A stretch of 64,000 nt of DNA. It comes from Dama dama (taxonomy: Eukaryota > Chordata > Mammalia > Artiodactyla > Cervidae). Shown piece after piece: positions 10,881 to 28,945 of the stretch. A program made the position numbers and the translations under genes. Position 1 is the first letter of the stretch, and every line of letters starts with the position of its first letter. The notes below the pieces were generated by a model. It was given only the letters and a program-made list of their open reading frames with translations. It was not told where the DNA came from and searched no databases. The stretch covers positions 41,339,001 to 41,403,000 of the forward strand of contig NC_083696.1 of assembly GCF_033118175.1 (NCBI RefSeq). Direction: 5' to 3'.

Positions 10881-13342
10881 CTAGATGTAGTACAGGGGCA
10901 CCTCTCCACACAGGGTGCTCACGGTCCTGCCCAGGAAGGCCAGGTCCCCAGAGAATGCGGAGCTGGCGTCATGGCCCTGCTCCGGGCCCAGCTTCGAGGA
11001 AGGCGCTGGGGGCTTGGCCTGGAAAGAGCATCTGGTTGGGAGCTGGGAACTGAGTTTCTGTCTCACCTGTGGTCCTTCACGCAGGACCTCAGGTGTGCCA
11101 GGCAGTCTCTATGTAAAGAAGGTGTTGTGCTGGAGTCAGAGCCCCCAGCGGGTATGTGGGCTCAGCTAACGCCAGCAGCTTGGCTGCGGGGCGGGAATGG
11201 GGAACTTGGCTAGGAAAGGCTCCGTGCAGGAGGATCCAGGGAGGACATTCTCCTGGCAGTCCCTGGGGAGCAGTGTTTTATAGGTGACAAAGTCATCGTC
11301 TAAAATGATCCTGCCAGCAGCCCTGGGAAAAGCCGGCCCCCTCCCTCTTACCCATATGCCCACCTGGAGATTCTGCAATTTTCTAGTGAGAGCCTCGAGA
11401 CTTGGGATGCTCTGCGGAGCCATCTTCATGATGTAGCAGCAGGTTCCGGGGGCTGGCTTGTAGGCAATCAGGAGCTGGGCATGGGGAACATACGAGGGTC
11501 AGTTAGTAAGGCGCTGCCTGGCTCACTCCTAACTCTGGTCCTAGGCCATCCCCCTCTAGGTTGGGCACTGGAAGGAGTCATACTGGAATCTGGGGCTTAG
11601 CAAAAGTGCTGGGGGTGGGGAGAAATGGACCTGTGGGAAGGCCACAGCTGAAGAGGTCTAGCACAGAATTACCACGGGTTCCCTAGCCTTGGGGTCGAGA
11701 GGTCGCGCATACCCACCCGCTGGTAGTCATACACCACGGTACCGGTGGAGCCAATGGAGAAAGTGGCAGAGGTTCCCACGCGCTCACTCAGGGCCAGGCG
11801 CTGCTGTGCCTCCGGGCCTGCGATGCTCATCTCTAGAACCTGGAGGAGGGCGTTGTGCTGCCTGGCGGTCCTCCTTCCCCGCTCAGCCCTGCAGCTCACG
11901 CCCACCCGCAGTTCCCTCTGTGCCGTGCTGTGCTCGGCCACTGCGGTCATGTCCGACTCTCTGAAACCCTACGGACTGACACCCTCCAGGCTCCTCTGTC
12001 CATGGGATTCTCCAGGCAAGATGACTGGCGTGGGTTGCCATGCCCTCCTCCAGGGGATCTTCCTGACCCGTAAGAGATGGAACCCGCATCTCTTAAGTCT
12101 CTGGCATTGGCAGGTGGGTTCTTTACCACCAGCATCACCTGGGGAGCCCCAGTCCTTTTTACTCAAATGCTATTCTTTCTTCCGTGGGAGCTCAGAGAGG
12201 CCCAGGGGAACCAGTCGCTGGAGGGAACAGACTGTCCAACTGTGGGGTGGGGGCTGGTGAAAAAGCCCAGGCCAAGTTTGCCACCCTGTTTCCACCTCTG
12301 TCCTTCCCTGAGGTGTCACTTGCCTCCTCCCCTCATTCCCCGTGGGCAATTTTCTCTCTGCCCACCCCATCCCAGGGCCTCTCTCTCTGACCTGCCCTGT
12401 ATCCACTGCCCATCCCATCCCAAACCTACTCACCATCTCTGTATGTTTCTGGCTCATGTGAAGACCCATGAGCAGGGCCCCTACCACCACCACGACGACA
12501 AGGACCACAACCACGACCACGATGAGAAGGCGTTTGATGTTCACGGGACAGCAGGGGATGCGGAGCCGGCCCCCGGGGACTGCTGAGTAGTCCTGACATG
12601 TGGGGCAGGCGGGGAGACAGGTGTGAGGTCCTGAAGATGCCCCTTCTCCCTGCACAACCGGGACACCATCCCACTCTCTCCGGGGACCGAACAACCAATG
12701 CCATGGACGTGCAGAAGAGGGCTGAGCAGGTTAGAGGCTTCCTGGAGGAGGGGGCCTGGTTCCAACAAGCTCATAGATGCTTTAGAAGCGAGGTCTAGAT
12801 TGAAGAGACTCAAGAGAGACTGTTTCACCAGTCCTACCTCCTGCTGTTTCCTCCACACCTCTGACATCCCAGCCACACCCAGCCCCTCTCAGTTCCCTTC
12901 CAAATCCACGCTTTTAAGCATATGATCCCTTCTTCCAGCAATGCCTTCCTCCTTCTCCACCTGGTGAGCTCCGGCTTGTTCGTCTGGAGCCTGCTCAAAT
13001 GCTAGTTTCTCTGCAAAGCTCCTCCCCCAGTGCTCTCTACAGTCTTGTCCATGGACCCCTTTGAGGACTCGCAGCCCCTTGTATGGGAATTAGTGGTTGC
13101 TGAGTCTGCCATTTCAAGAGTCTCTGTCTTAGTGGTTGGTGTCCCTGTCTTAATTTAGCACAGTCCTAGGTTAGTTGAGTGAATGAATTTGGGTGAGGAA
13201 ACAGGCCCAGAGAGGTTGGAGGAGGCAGAGCCCATCATACACAGATACACTCTTGCACACTTACACACGCACACATACATGTACACATGATCAGACTCAC
13301 CGGCGGGCTCTCCATCAAGACCTCTTTGCTGCCCACATCCAT
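10881..13342 (-). CDS. SFTPC: SFTPC, pulmonary surfactant protein C precursor
   Basis: SP-C is made by alveolar type II cells as an integral membrane proprotein and cut to a short lipopeptide that lowers surface tension. Coding exons on the minus strand are 13301-13342, 12434-12592, 11717-11839, 11364-11474 and 10881-11018; all junctions are GT/AG and phase 0. The product is 190 aa, the length I recall for bovine SP-C, against 197 in human. Exon 2 carries the palmitoylated Cys pair (C28, C29), the IKR signal-anchor flank and a Val-rich transmembrane helix ending GALLMGL. Exons 3-5 form the BRICHOS chaperone domain with its marker residues D105, C121 and C182. The protein ends LCGEVPLYYI. The exon 5 acceptor is displaced relative to human (see findings). 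The gene lies in tandem upstream of BMP1 and divergent from LGI3. Confidence 0.96.
11940..12150 (-). mobile_element. Bov-tA-type SINE in SFTPC intron 2
   Basis: It carries the hallmark segments of the ruminant tRNA-derived SINE in reverse: catgtccgactct, ggctcctctgtccatggg, ggcaagatgactgg and ccaccagcatcacctggg. It lies between SFTPC exons 2 and 3. Confidence 0.85.
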
Positions 13343-13388
13343 CTTGCTATAGACACCTTCCCTCCTCATCTCTGAGCACGACTAGGGT

Positions 13389-13396
13389 CTTATATG
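13389..13396 (-). promoter_or_regulatory. SFTPC: SFTPC TATA box
   Basis: CATATAAG on the minus strand, about 50 bases upstream of the SFTPC start codon, leaves room for a short 5' UTR. A TATA promoter suits a strongly tissue-restricted gene. Confidence 0.8.
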
Positions 13397-13454
13397 TGCC
13401 AGCATGGACACAGGACAGAGGTAGAAGACCCAGCCCCTGTCTGCCAGCCAAGCC

Positions 13455-13600
13455 CTCAGCTTTGAAGCCTGTTTGTTCCTGGCCCTCCAGGGCCAAGGGC
13501 CCGATAAGCCAGCTGCAAGAGCACCTGAGGGCCCTTGGCCCTGGTGCGTGAGTCCTCTTGGCCCCAGGGAAAGCAAAGCTGGGTAAGCTGAGCAACCTTG
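13455..13600 (-). promoter_or_regulatory. SFTPC: Candidate SFTPC proximal enhancer region
   Basis: Upstream of the TATA box the bases show a forkhead-type TGTTTGTTC (13470-13478, plus-strand reading), a GATAAG (13503-13508) and several CAAG/CTTG cores of the kind bound by NKX2-1, within GGGCCAAGGGCC repeats. FOXA, GATA6 and NKX2-1 are known regulators of SFTPC; assigning these exact sites is inference. Confidence 0.45.
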
Positions 13601-14139
13601 CCCTTGAGAAATATACACCTCTCACCGTGGGTGTCTTCCTGGCATGCCTGCCATTCTTGCTGGCACCTGCCCCTGCCGTCTTATAGCTTTTCCTGTTCTT
13701 CTGCCAGGCTGAACCTCTTCGGCAGCCAAGAGCCAGCCCCAATGGGTCCACCGCACTTCCCAACAGATTTGCCCCCAGAATTGCCTCCACATTGCCCCTG
13801 GAGCCTAAGCTCCAGGAAGGGGAAATCTTGTGGACCCACAGGAACAGTACCAAAGGCACGAGGTGCTTTGGCATCAGTGCAGGGTTTCACACATGGTTCA
13901 TAAATTCCCTGGGAGTGTCAGATTTTCAATTCAAGTATACATGCCTTGCCTCCTCCCATCTTGTACCTAACCTCAGACATGCCCCTGGTCATTCTTTCCC
14001 AAATTCTGAAAACTGTCCCTTCTAGTTATAAATTTTTACTAACGTGCAGTTTTTCTTTCTTTGTATGGGCTTGTTTGTAAGCTGAAGGCTTTTTCTTTTT
14101 AACCTGGTTTTACCTTTTTTGCATTTATTTTTAAGTTGT

Positions 14140-14452
14140 ATTTATTTATTTGTTTATGTTTGCTGTGCTGGGTCTTCATTGCTTTGTAGGCTTTCTCTAG
14201 TTGCAGCCAGCAGGGGCTACTCTCTAGTTGCAGTGCGTAGGCTTCTCTTGTAGTGACTTCTTTTGTTGCCTAGCACAGCCTCTAGAGTGAGTTCTTAGTA
14301 GTTGTGGCACACCAGCTTAGCTGTCCCAGGGCAGGTGGAATCTTCTCGGACCAGGGATTGAATCTGTGTCCCCTGCATTGGCAGGCGGATTCTTTTTTTT
14401 TATTTTTTTGGCAGGCGGATTCTTAACCCCTGGGCCACCAGGGAAGTCCCTG
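14140..14452 (-). mobile_element. CHR-type (cetartiodactyl) SINE
   Basis: Reverse-oriented tRNA-derived SINE, starting at its A-rich tail (TTTATTTATTTG) and ending at ccaccagggaagtccc. It holds an internal duplication of ggcaggcggattctt separated by a T-rich run, near 14381-14423. Confidence 0.75.
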
Positions 14453-15020
14453 CAATTGTTTTATGCTTAATTTATTTTCCAGACCATACATTTTTGCTTC
14501 TTCAGTTTCTTCTGGGACAGCTGTCTCTTCTGCACAAGTTCCTGTGCAAGTTTAGGAATAACTGGCTCTTTTCCCGGTCAGGATCATCTCTGTGTGGCAG
14601 GGGGAGTCCACGGGTTAATCGACTGTGAGCTCTGCGAAGTTCTGTGCGGCATCTTGAGGACTTGTTGACCAGAGAATCCACGTCAAAACCCTTCAGTTCA
14701 GCATTACTGTCTGCATTTTTAAGCACGTGCAGCAAAACTCAGCATTCTTTTTGAGTCGCCAACCCTATGTTTAGCCCTGCTGTTTGGCTTGGGCATGTCA
14801 ACCAGCTCCACAGTTGGAACAAGGGAACAGCACACATTGCTTCTCTAAAGTGACATCCTTCAAATACTTGGTGGCTTTAGGGATGTACATACCCTTGATA
14901 GCCTGTGCCATTTCACGAATATTCCTAAAGTGAATACGAAGATTTGAACTTCTGGATTTGCATGTTTCTGTGGGTTTTCTGCATCAAAGAAGGAGCAAAC
15001 CATTTTCAGAGATCAAACTG
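14452..15020 (-). pseudogene. RPL17 processed pseudogene
   Basis: Read on the minus strand, this is an intronless, decayed copy of the 60S ribosomal protein L17 message. The start codon corresponds to 15001-15003, and the end (lysine-rich tail, then an AATAAA-containing 3' remnant) is near 14465. Recognisable pieces are the ENP-like N-terminus, AQAIKGM, KATKYLKDVTL, LKNADSNAELKG and DVDSLV. In-frame stops and frameshifts (for example a TGA in the middle third, and loss of frame after DVDSLV) rule out function. CHR-type SINEs flank it on both sides. Confidence 0.88.
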
Positions 15021-15023
15021 GAG

Positions 15024-15172
15024 GTTGTTTTTTTTTTTTTTTGCTGCACTGGGCACTTGAGATCTTCTGTCATAATTGTGGCAGCAGGATCTATCTCCTT
15101 GTGTAGGGATTGGACCTGGGCCCCCTGTATTGGGAGTGTGGAGTCTTAGCCACTGGACCACCAGGGAAGTCC
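15024..15172 (-). mobile_element. CHR-type SINE, shortened, with poly(T)
   Basis: A run of T (its tail reversed), then gctgcactgggcacttgag, and the end ccaccagggaagtccc. It abuts the RPL17 pseudogene. Confidence 0.7.
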
Positions 15173-17075
15173 CAAGCTGGAGGCTTCTGGTAGCAGTTCC
15201 TCACCTGACAGTTATGCCCAGACAGCCTTGCACAGGGCTGGTGGTGGTGTCTGATGGGGGTCCCCATCTCCTTGTCCTTGAATCAGCCCACTTGCTTAGT
15301 GCTGCCTCGCGCCCTACCCTCTCAACACTCTTCTTTTTATATCCTCTGTTCCTGCATTTGCCCTGAGGATGCTCTTACCCAGATCTGAACTGCTTCTGGA
15401 TCTTCTCCTTTCCACCCCTTTCCTGTCTCTTTCCCCAAAGTCATTTCTGTTGCTTTGTAGTACAAAACCACGTCAAGAGCTCCTTTCTCTCCAGCTCCCT
15501 CCGCTTGCTGGGCCAAGTGGTCTCTACATTGCCTTCACCTCTGAACTTTAACTCGAGTGTAAGTCAGAGCCCCACACCTCACTCCTCTCTTAGCCTCACC
15601 CCATTCTCCTTGTACTTGAACTCTAACACTTCACCCCAATTCCTGTCCTTTGCTGGGCGCCCCCTCCCACCTTGACCCTGCCCTTCAGTCACGAGCTGGC
15701 CCCCAACTCTCCAGCCCTGGCAGATTGCCTTGTCTCCACGAGGACCCCCTCTCCAGCTGGAGAGCCTTTAGCCTCCAGGTTGCACAATGGCATGGTATCC
15801 AAGCTGAGAGTCCCAGAAGAGAAGCTCCGGAAAGGAGAGAGAGACAGAAGTGTTTGTTCCCACCACTCTCCTCACCCCCAACTGCCGCTTTAAATATTTG
15901 CCTAAGCCTCTAGCAGCAAGTGTCCTAGGAGGAGGGAGAGAGAGGGATGGGAGTCCAGGAAGAAGGAGGGAGGAGAAGCATCCTTCTGGGGACTGTATGC
16001 AGTCTCAGCTGCTGCAGGTGCCAGATGCAAGAGACAGCCCGCCTGCCGTGCCTACCCCTGCTGGCCCCAGGGCCCCCACTCCCGCCCCGGTTGTCCTGGC
16101 AACACTGGGATTGATTGGCTGACTCACACGTACTGGACCTGAGCCAGGTGGGCAGTGGGCCAGCGGGAGAACCAAGGAGAATGGCACGCATCTCAGGGGT
16201 CCCTGTGGGCATCCTGGGGGTGGGTGGGGCATGATCCAGGTGTGGGGCTTGTTCTGAGCAGGCGCTGTGCCTGGAGCGTGCCAGCATCTCTGGCTGCTGG
16301 GGAAAGTCTCCCCTGCCAGCTGCCCTTAGGCTGTGGTTCTTACAACTTTGTTTTTATCCCTTTCTTTATTAATTCATTTTTGCCTTTTTGGAAGTTGGGG
16401 AAGGAAGGGTGCTGTCAAGTTTCTTAGGGGAAATCCACATGCTGGCACTGACATGGAAGGTCTTGGGATTCTTGTCTTCCTTCCAGAAAGGGGCAGGGGA
16501 CTTTCAGCTGAGCATGCAGGGTTCTCAGCTCACCGCCACCCACCCCCACCCCCCCACTATCCCAGCCCTCTGCTGTAGGCTTTTCACTTTTTGGCCTTTA
16601 CTTAGGCCATTTCTCCTTGCTGGAAGGCACACCTTCAATGCCTCTTCACCTCTCTGAATACCACCCACCCTAGAAGACCAGGCAAGAGCCAGCGGCACGC
16701 CCTCTGTGCTCCCAGCCTAGCCCACAGCGCCCCTTCCCTCCTGCACGTCCACCTGCCACTCAGCAGGCATTGCTGTCCCCTTCGGCTCTGTGGGCGTTTT
16801 GCGTTGCCCTTCTTCCCAGCCAGGCTGCCAGCCCCTGGGACCAGCCGTGAGACCATGCCTTCCTGAGGCTTCACACGGGCCAGGCACGTGCACGCAGCCA
16901 ACCTGAAACTATTCAGTGATACTGAGACTGTCACCAAACATGACAGGGCTGCTAACAAGGGGTCAGTAGCTGATTCCCTCATTATGTAGGAGACTCAGTG
17001 CTTCACTGATCAGCTCAGCTCTGGGACCATGAATAAGTCATTCTGCCTTTCTTGGCTTTAGTGTGTTCATCTGTG

Positions 17076-17285
17076 GGCTTCCCAGGTGGTAAACAACCCA
17101 CCTGCTAATGCCAGAGACATAAGAGATGCGGGTCCGATCCCTGGGTCATGAAGATCCTCTGGAGGAGGGCGTGGTAATCCACTCCAGTATTCTTCCTGGA
17201 GAATCCCATGGACAGAGAAGCCTGGCAGGCTACAGTCGATGGGGTCGCAAAGAGTCGGAGATGACTGAAGTAACTTCGCCTGCAC
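17076..17285 (+). mobile_element. Bov-tA-type SINE
   Basis: Forward copy: gggcttcccaggtggtaaac at the start, gggtccgatccctggg as the B-box region, and gtcgcaaagagtcggagatg near the end. Confidence 0.85.
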
Positions 17286-17964
17286 CCACATGTTCATCTG
17301 TGAAAGGGGACTAATACAGCCTGTCTTGCTCCTCTCTCCAAGTTGCTATAAGGATCCAGTGACATCACGATGTGCAAGTTCAACTCTCATGATTATCATC
17401 ATGGACTTCACCCCCAGGGCATCTCTTCCCACTGGCTAAGAATAAGACCCAGACTCCCCCATTCTGTCTGTATCTGAGTTAAAGCTCTCCGAGAACCATG
17501 GGTGATGGAGAAGCCCATGGTAGCCACTCCTGTGTGTGCCTTCTCTTTGCCTCCTTCCAGCCCCTCAGCTGCAGGGGAGGGACAAGATTCACTCTGCCCT
17601 TTGTGTGCTGGGCACAGCCGTGCCAGGGACGGGTGGGGATGGTTGTCCAGCTGCCCAGGCCACCCTCCCCACCCCCACTGCTTGTCGTCCCACGAACTGG
17701 CATGGGGAGGGCAGCTGGACGGGCAGTAGCAAGTGAGCATCCAAGGGCAGGGGCATCCCTGGCTGGAGAACATGGACTTACGCTCACACCAGAGAATCCC
17801 TGTCTGGCAGAGGCTAGGGACAGCTGGGGAAGCATCTTCTACCCAGTGATCTTGGCTTTCTGGACTGATGGAAAGAGCACTGAACTGGGAACCCATCCAC
17901 CAGACTGTACCTGTGAGCTCTTGGGACAATCATCTTCCCCCCACACACATACCCTTGGGAAATA

Positions 17965-18705
17965 ATGTAGTAGAGACTAGCAGTTCTCAAACTTCTTGAC
18001 TTCAGGAACCCTTAACACTTAAAAAGTAGTGAGGACCCCAAAGTGCTTTTGTTTATGTGACTTTCAGCTATCAATATTTACCATATTGACATTTACTAAG
18101 AAATTTAAAAAGATGTACTAATTTAGTTAAAATAACCTGAATATTCTTTGGAAGGACTGATGCTAAAGTTGAACCTCCAATACTTTGGCCACCTGTTGCA
18201 AAGAGCTGACTCATTGGAAAAGACCTGGGATGCTGGGAAAATTTGGGGGCAGGAGAAGGGGCAAGAGAGGATGAGATGGTTGGATGGCATTATTGACTCA
18301 GTGGACATGAGTTTGAGCAAACTCAGGCAGATAGTGAACAACAGGGAAGCCTGGCGTGCTGCACTTCATGGGGTTGCAAACAGTCAGACACGATTTAACG
18401 ACTGGATAACAATGTTTTGTAGCACACATAATGTAAATTATGTAATGAAATTAACTACTTTACAAAACAAAAAATTATGGAGCAGAGCGTCATTGTTTTA
18501 CATTTTTGCAAATTTCTTTAATTTCTTAGAAGATATGTCTTGTAACCTCTGGAAAATTCCAGGGTACTTCTGTAAGAGCATGAAAATGAAAAGGGCAAAT
18601 AATGCCTTAACATGATTAGGAAAATTGTTTTGACCTCAAAGACTCCCTGGAAGGTCAGACCCCTGGGCTCCCTGGACCAGACTTTGAAAACTCCTTGTGT
18701 GGAAC
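17965..18705. mobile_element. Old hAT-Charlie-like DNA transposon, interrupted
   Basis: The left edge (agcagttctcaaacttc) and right edge (actttgaaaactcctt) are a degraded inverted repeat of the type ending many hAT-Charlie elements. The inside reads like the mammalian repeat with gaccccaaagtgcttttg. A BovB end is inserted in its middle. Family name is uncertain. Confidence 0.45.
18140..18405 (+). mobile_element. BovB LINE 3' end
   Basis: It contains the BovB 3' landmarks ccaatactttggccacctg, catggacatgag-like and caaacagtcagacacga. Only the last part of the element is present, so it cannot move by itself. Confidence 0.8.
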
Positions 18706-18734
18706 AGTTGTTGATTCTGGAGTCAGGCAGTGTG

Positions 18735-18938
18735 TGCTCTGTCACCATCGTGTCCGACTCTGTGTGACCCCATGGACTGCAGCCCACCAAGCGCCTCTGT
18801 CCTTGGGATTCTCCAGACACAAATACTGGAGTGGGTAGTCTATCGCTTCTCCAGGGGATCTTCCCGGCCCAGGAATCAAACTAGAGTTTCCTGCATTGCT
18901 TGCGGATTCTTTACCAGCTGAGCTACCAGGGAAGCCCA
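18735..18938 (-). mobile_element. Bov-tA-type SINE
   Basis: Reverse copy, from atcgtgtccgactct to gctgagctaccagggaagcc. Confidence 0.85.
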
Positions 18939-19510
18939 GGGAGTCAGGCAGAGTGCCTTTTACATCCCTGCTCTCTCACTTTCTTTTTTGGGTACTACAG
19001 GCCTCACTTTCCTTATCTGCAAAAGGTGATTAATAACAAAGACCTCAAAAGGTTGAGGCGATTAAGTACACAGAGTACACAGCACGCTAGTAGATGTGAT
19101 AACAATGTTGGCTGCTTTCCTCCGCATTTGGGCTTCAGTCTCCTCCTCTGTTAAACCAAGGACTGGACTGGAAATGCCCAAGGCTGTTCCCAGTACCCAC
19201 GACCACAGACTGTGCCTCATGAGGAATGTTCTGGATTTCCACACATTCCCATTCCAACTCCAGTGATATTTCCCCTTTAGGTTCGCACAGACACAAAGGC
19301 ACATTGTTGACTGGCCTTCGGAGATGTGAACAGATACACGCACATCACTTATGACACATGGCGTGCCCACGAACTCTGCTTACAGGCCGCTGAGGGCCAA
19401 GATAGAAGCACAGAGGCACATAAATCCAAAGCGTAAAAATGCCTGCCCCGGGGAAATATATGCCCGTGCAGAGACAAGTGTGCACGCGTGCAGGTTGCAC
19501 AAGGAGACCT

Positions 19511-19546
19511 TGCGCGCGCGCGCGCGCGCACACACACACACGCACG
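19511..19546. repeat. Alternating (GC)n(CA)n tract
   Basis: About 16 bases of GC dinucleotides run straight into CA dinucleotides, giving a strictly alternating purine-pyrimidine stretch about 420 bases upstream of the LGI3 start. Confidence 0.9.
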
Positions 19547-19964
19547 CCCTCGCGCCCAGCCGCTTTGGGTGCCAGGCCGGTGAGCAGATGGCCCCGGAGA
19601 CCGGCTGCAGGGCGCGCAGCGGCCGACCGGGGCCGCAACCACTCCTTTCTGTGGCTACTCCCCTCCCCACACCGGGGACTCCCCCGCTCCGCCCTGCGCG
19701 CCCCCGCCGCCCGCCGCAGTCCGCGTCCTCCCAACCGGTCAACCTCCGGCTCGGCCCGGGCTCCGCGCATTTCTGCATCTCTCCGAGTGCTCGGCTCGCG
19801 GCGGGAGCGAGCAGGGGCGGGGACGGCCGCCGGCGCCCGAGGGCCGGAGGAGTAGCTCTGCAGAGGACAGCCAGGGGGGCCCTAGCTGTCACAGCGGCTG
19901 CCCGGGAGCGCCCGCACGGGGTGGCCGGGAGCGGTGGGGCGGGGGCCGCAAGCTCGCGGGCAGC

Positions 19965-26356
<6,392 letters not shown>

Positions 26357-27665
26357 GGGGGTGCGGGGGCCTCGGGGTTCCTCGGGCCACGCCGGAGGCT
26401 GGGTGGGAGCTTCCAGGTGAGCCACATATGTGCTTGTGGGAAGACACACATAGCCCATCCACACACGCGCTCTCACGTGTACACACCCCAGTGAGCATGG
26501 GCCGCACCATGGACTGTAGCCCAGGGAGGCCCCTTGGTCTTCACTGGAATCAGCACGAAAGACTTGTGTACGCACCTGGCAACCCAGCGCCCAGTGCCCT
26601 CCTGCGGGGACGCCTGTGCACCCCGCCCGCAGCCGCCCTTGCTCTGCTGCCTTCCACATGCTCTGGCCTGGGGAGGGGTCCTGGGAGGGAGGGAGAGAAG
26701 CCAAGCTGCCTCTCCTGTTCTTCGGCGTATCCTTCTGACCCTCTGGTCTTTCCTGTTGGTGCTCAGGGTGTCTGTTTACCTGCTCGTCCTCCGCATTGCA
26801 GCCTGTGGCCACATCCTCCGTACTGCCGGCTGTGCTCTCCCATGCCACACGCCCTCCGCGGGCACATGTGGACGTGGACACACTCCTTGAGTGACATGCA
26901 CGCACGCCTGCCCACACGCACATGCACAGCTTCAGTGCAGCCTGAAGGGCGTCTCTTCCGTGACCTTGCCTCTCTTCCTGCAGGGGCACACGGTACCCGG
27001 CCTCCTCCACCCACCCCCTGGTGTGCCCACCCCATGGCTGATAATGATGGGAATGGTGGTACCAGCCTCTGGGTACCAGCCGGACTTCCTGGGGGGCAAA
27101 GCCCCTCTGCCCGAAGCAATAACGACAGCCGACCCTGACTTCTTCCCAGCACTGTCTCTGTTCTCACTGGACTTTCCTTCTCTCACCCTGAGTCTGCTTC
27201 CCTGGGGGACAGGAGACCACCCAGGTAAAGGCCTTCTGCTTTTCCTTCCTGTAGCTGCGCCTGCCTCTGACCGCCCTCTGGTTCAGCCCTACAGGGGACA
27301 TGGACCTTGTGTTGTGTGGGCTCTTCTGGGTGTGTCCACGGGCCGGCCAAGCACCTGAGGTATCTGGGCAGGCGCCAGGAGTGGATAGCACCCTGGGGCC
27401 CTGGCACCCCTCTGAACCACAGAGACACTCCCTGGAGCTGAGAGAGACAGAGGGAGGGAGGGGCCTGAGGAAGCGGCCCCTGACAGCCAAGCTTCTGCCG
27501 CCCTCTGCTGTGCACGGGAATAGAAGGCTCTGAGACGCAGAGCTGGCAGGGGAGGCGCTTCCCAGTGCCCAGATGGCGTGAGGGCCCCCAGGTAGCAAGA
27601 TGCCCAGAGGCACTTGGAGGCAATGATCTGATTCACTTGCTTCAAATAAAAATCCCACCCCCTGA
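26357..27665 (+). other. LGI3: LGI3 3' UTR
   Basis: About 1.3 kb of non-coding sequence follows the TAG stop and ends just after an AATAAA. It contains no recognised repeat. Long open frames in it on both strands lack homology. The 3' end is inferred from the poly(A) signal. Confidence 0.65.
27645..27650 (+). terminator. LGI3 poly(A) signal AATAAA
   Basis: Canonical AATAAA, the first good signal after the LGI3 stop codon on the plus strand. Confidence 0.7.
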
Positions 27666-28164
27666 CAGCTCTCAGGTATCCAATGGTGATGATCTGCAGC
27701 TCCTATTTCCTTAAGAACAAAGCTGTGTTTTCTGTCCCTGATGCTTGGAGGGGGCCAGCATCAGATGTCAGACCCCCTTCCTCCCTGCTCCCCTCCCTCT
27801 AAGGAAGGAGTAAGCATCCCAAGGTCAGCTGGTGCTGGGGTCAGGAGTTCACGCTGATGACACTCAGGTGCTGGGCCAGTGTGACTAGTCTCCATCACCT
27901 GGGGCTGACTCACGGCCAGGTGTTCCTTCCTGGAGATCACAGTCTTGGGGCCCACTGAGATCAGAGTCTGTCCCTCGGTCAGGTCAAGTTCAACCAACAG
28001 GGCTAAGGACAAGCTCAGTGGTTGGTCTCCTCTCCATCCCCCTCTGCTGGACAAGCATGCATCACGGCTGTCACCCTCAGACCTGGTGTGAGATTTCAAG
28101 CAAGTGGACTGATTTCCCTGAGCTGAGCGTCTCTTTCTGTAAAGTAGATAATAAAACCTACTCT

Positions 28165-28330
28165 GCCCGATCCTGATTGTGCCACTTACTAGCTGGGAGG
28201 TCTCAAGTGTGTTCCTTCCCTTATCTGAATCTCAGTTTTCTCATCTGAAAAATGTGGCTAACCATGCTACCTACCTGACAGGGTTAGTGTGAGATTTGAA
28301 TGCATTACATTTATAATATGTTGATGTATG
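28165..28330. repeat. MIR-type old SINE
   Basis: Contains cacttactagctgggag and tctcatctgaaaaatgtgg, both MIR landmarks. Confidence 0.55.
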
Positions 28331-28344
28331 AATATAAACAGTGA

Positions 28345-28945
28345 CAAATTTTGTTTTCTTGGGCTACAAAATCACTGTGGATGGTGACTCCAGTCATGAA
28401 ATTAAAAGATGCTTGTTCCTTGGAAGAAAAGCTATGACAAATCTAGACAGCATATTAAAAAGCAGAGCCATCACTTCGCCGACAAAGGTCCATATAGTGA
28501 AAATGATGGTTTTTCCAGTAGTCTTGTACCGATGTGAGAGTTGGACTATAAAGAAAGTTAAGTGACGAAGAATTGATGCTTTCGAATTATGGTGCTAGAG
28601 AAGACTCTTGAGAGTCCCTTGGACAGCAAGGAGATCAAACCAGTCAATCTCAAAGGAAATCAACCCTGAATATTCACTGAAAGGACTGATGCTGAAGCTG
28701 AAGCTTCAATACTTTGGCCACCTGATGTGAAGAGCCAACTCATTGGAAAAGACCCTGATGCTGGGAAAGATCAAAGGCAAAAGGAGAAGGGGGCGAAGGG
28801 GGATGAGATGGTTGGATGGCATCAGTGACTTAATGGACACGAGTTTGGGCAAACTCTGGGAGATGGTGAAAGACAGAAGCCTGGCATGCTGCAGTCCATG
28901 GGGTCCCAAAGAGTCAGACACAATTGAGCGACTGAACAACAATAT
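28345..28945 (+). mobile_element. BovB LINE 3' end, about 600 bases
   Basis: The longest BovB piece in the window. Its left part matches the end of the reverse-transcriptase ORF in broken frames, and its right part carries ggccacctgatgtgaagag and gtcagacacaattgagcg. It is truncated at the 5' end and has stop codons. Confidence 0.85.

Larger units (their letters stand above)
13600..19500. other. Intergenic region between SFTPC and LGI3
   Basis: It holds no gene that I can support apart from the RPL17 pseudogene. The remaining content is CHR and Bov-tA SINEs, a BovB end and an old hAT-like element, plus unique GC-moderate stretches (15.2-17.0 kb and 17.3-17.9 kb) whose open frames have no recognisable homology and poor initiation context. 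Confidence 0.65.
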
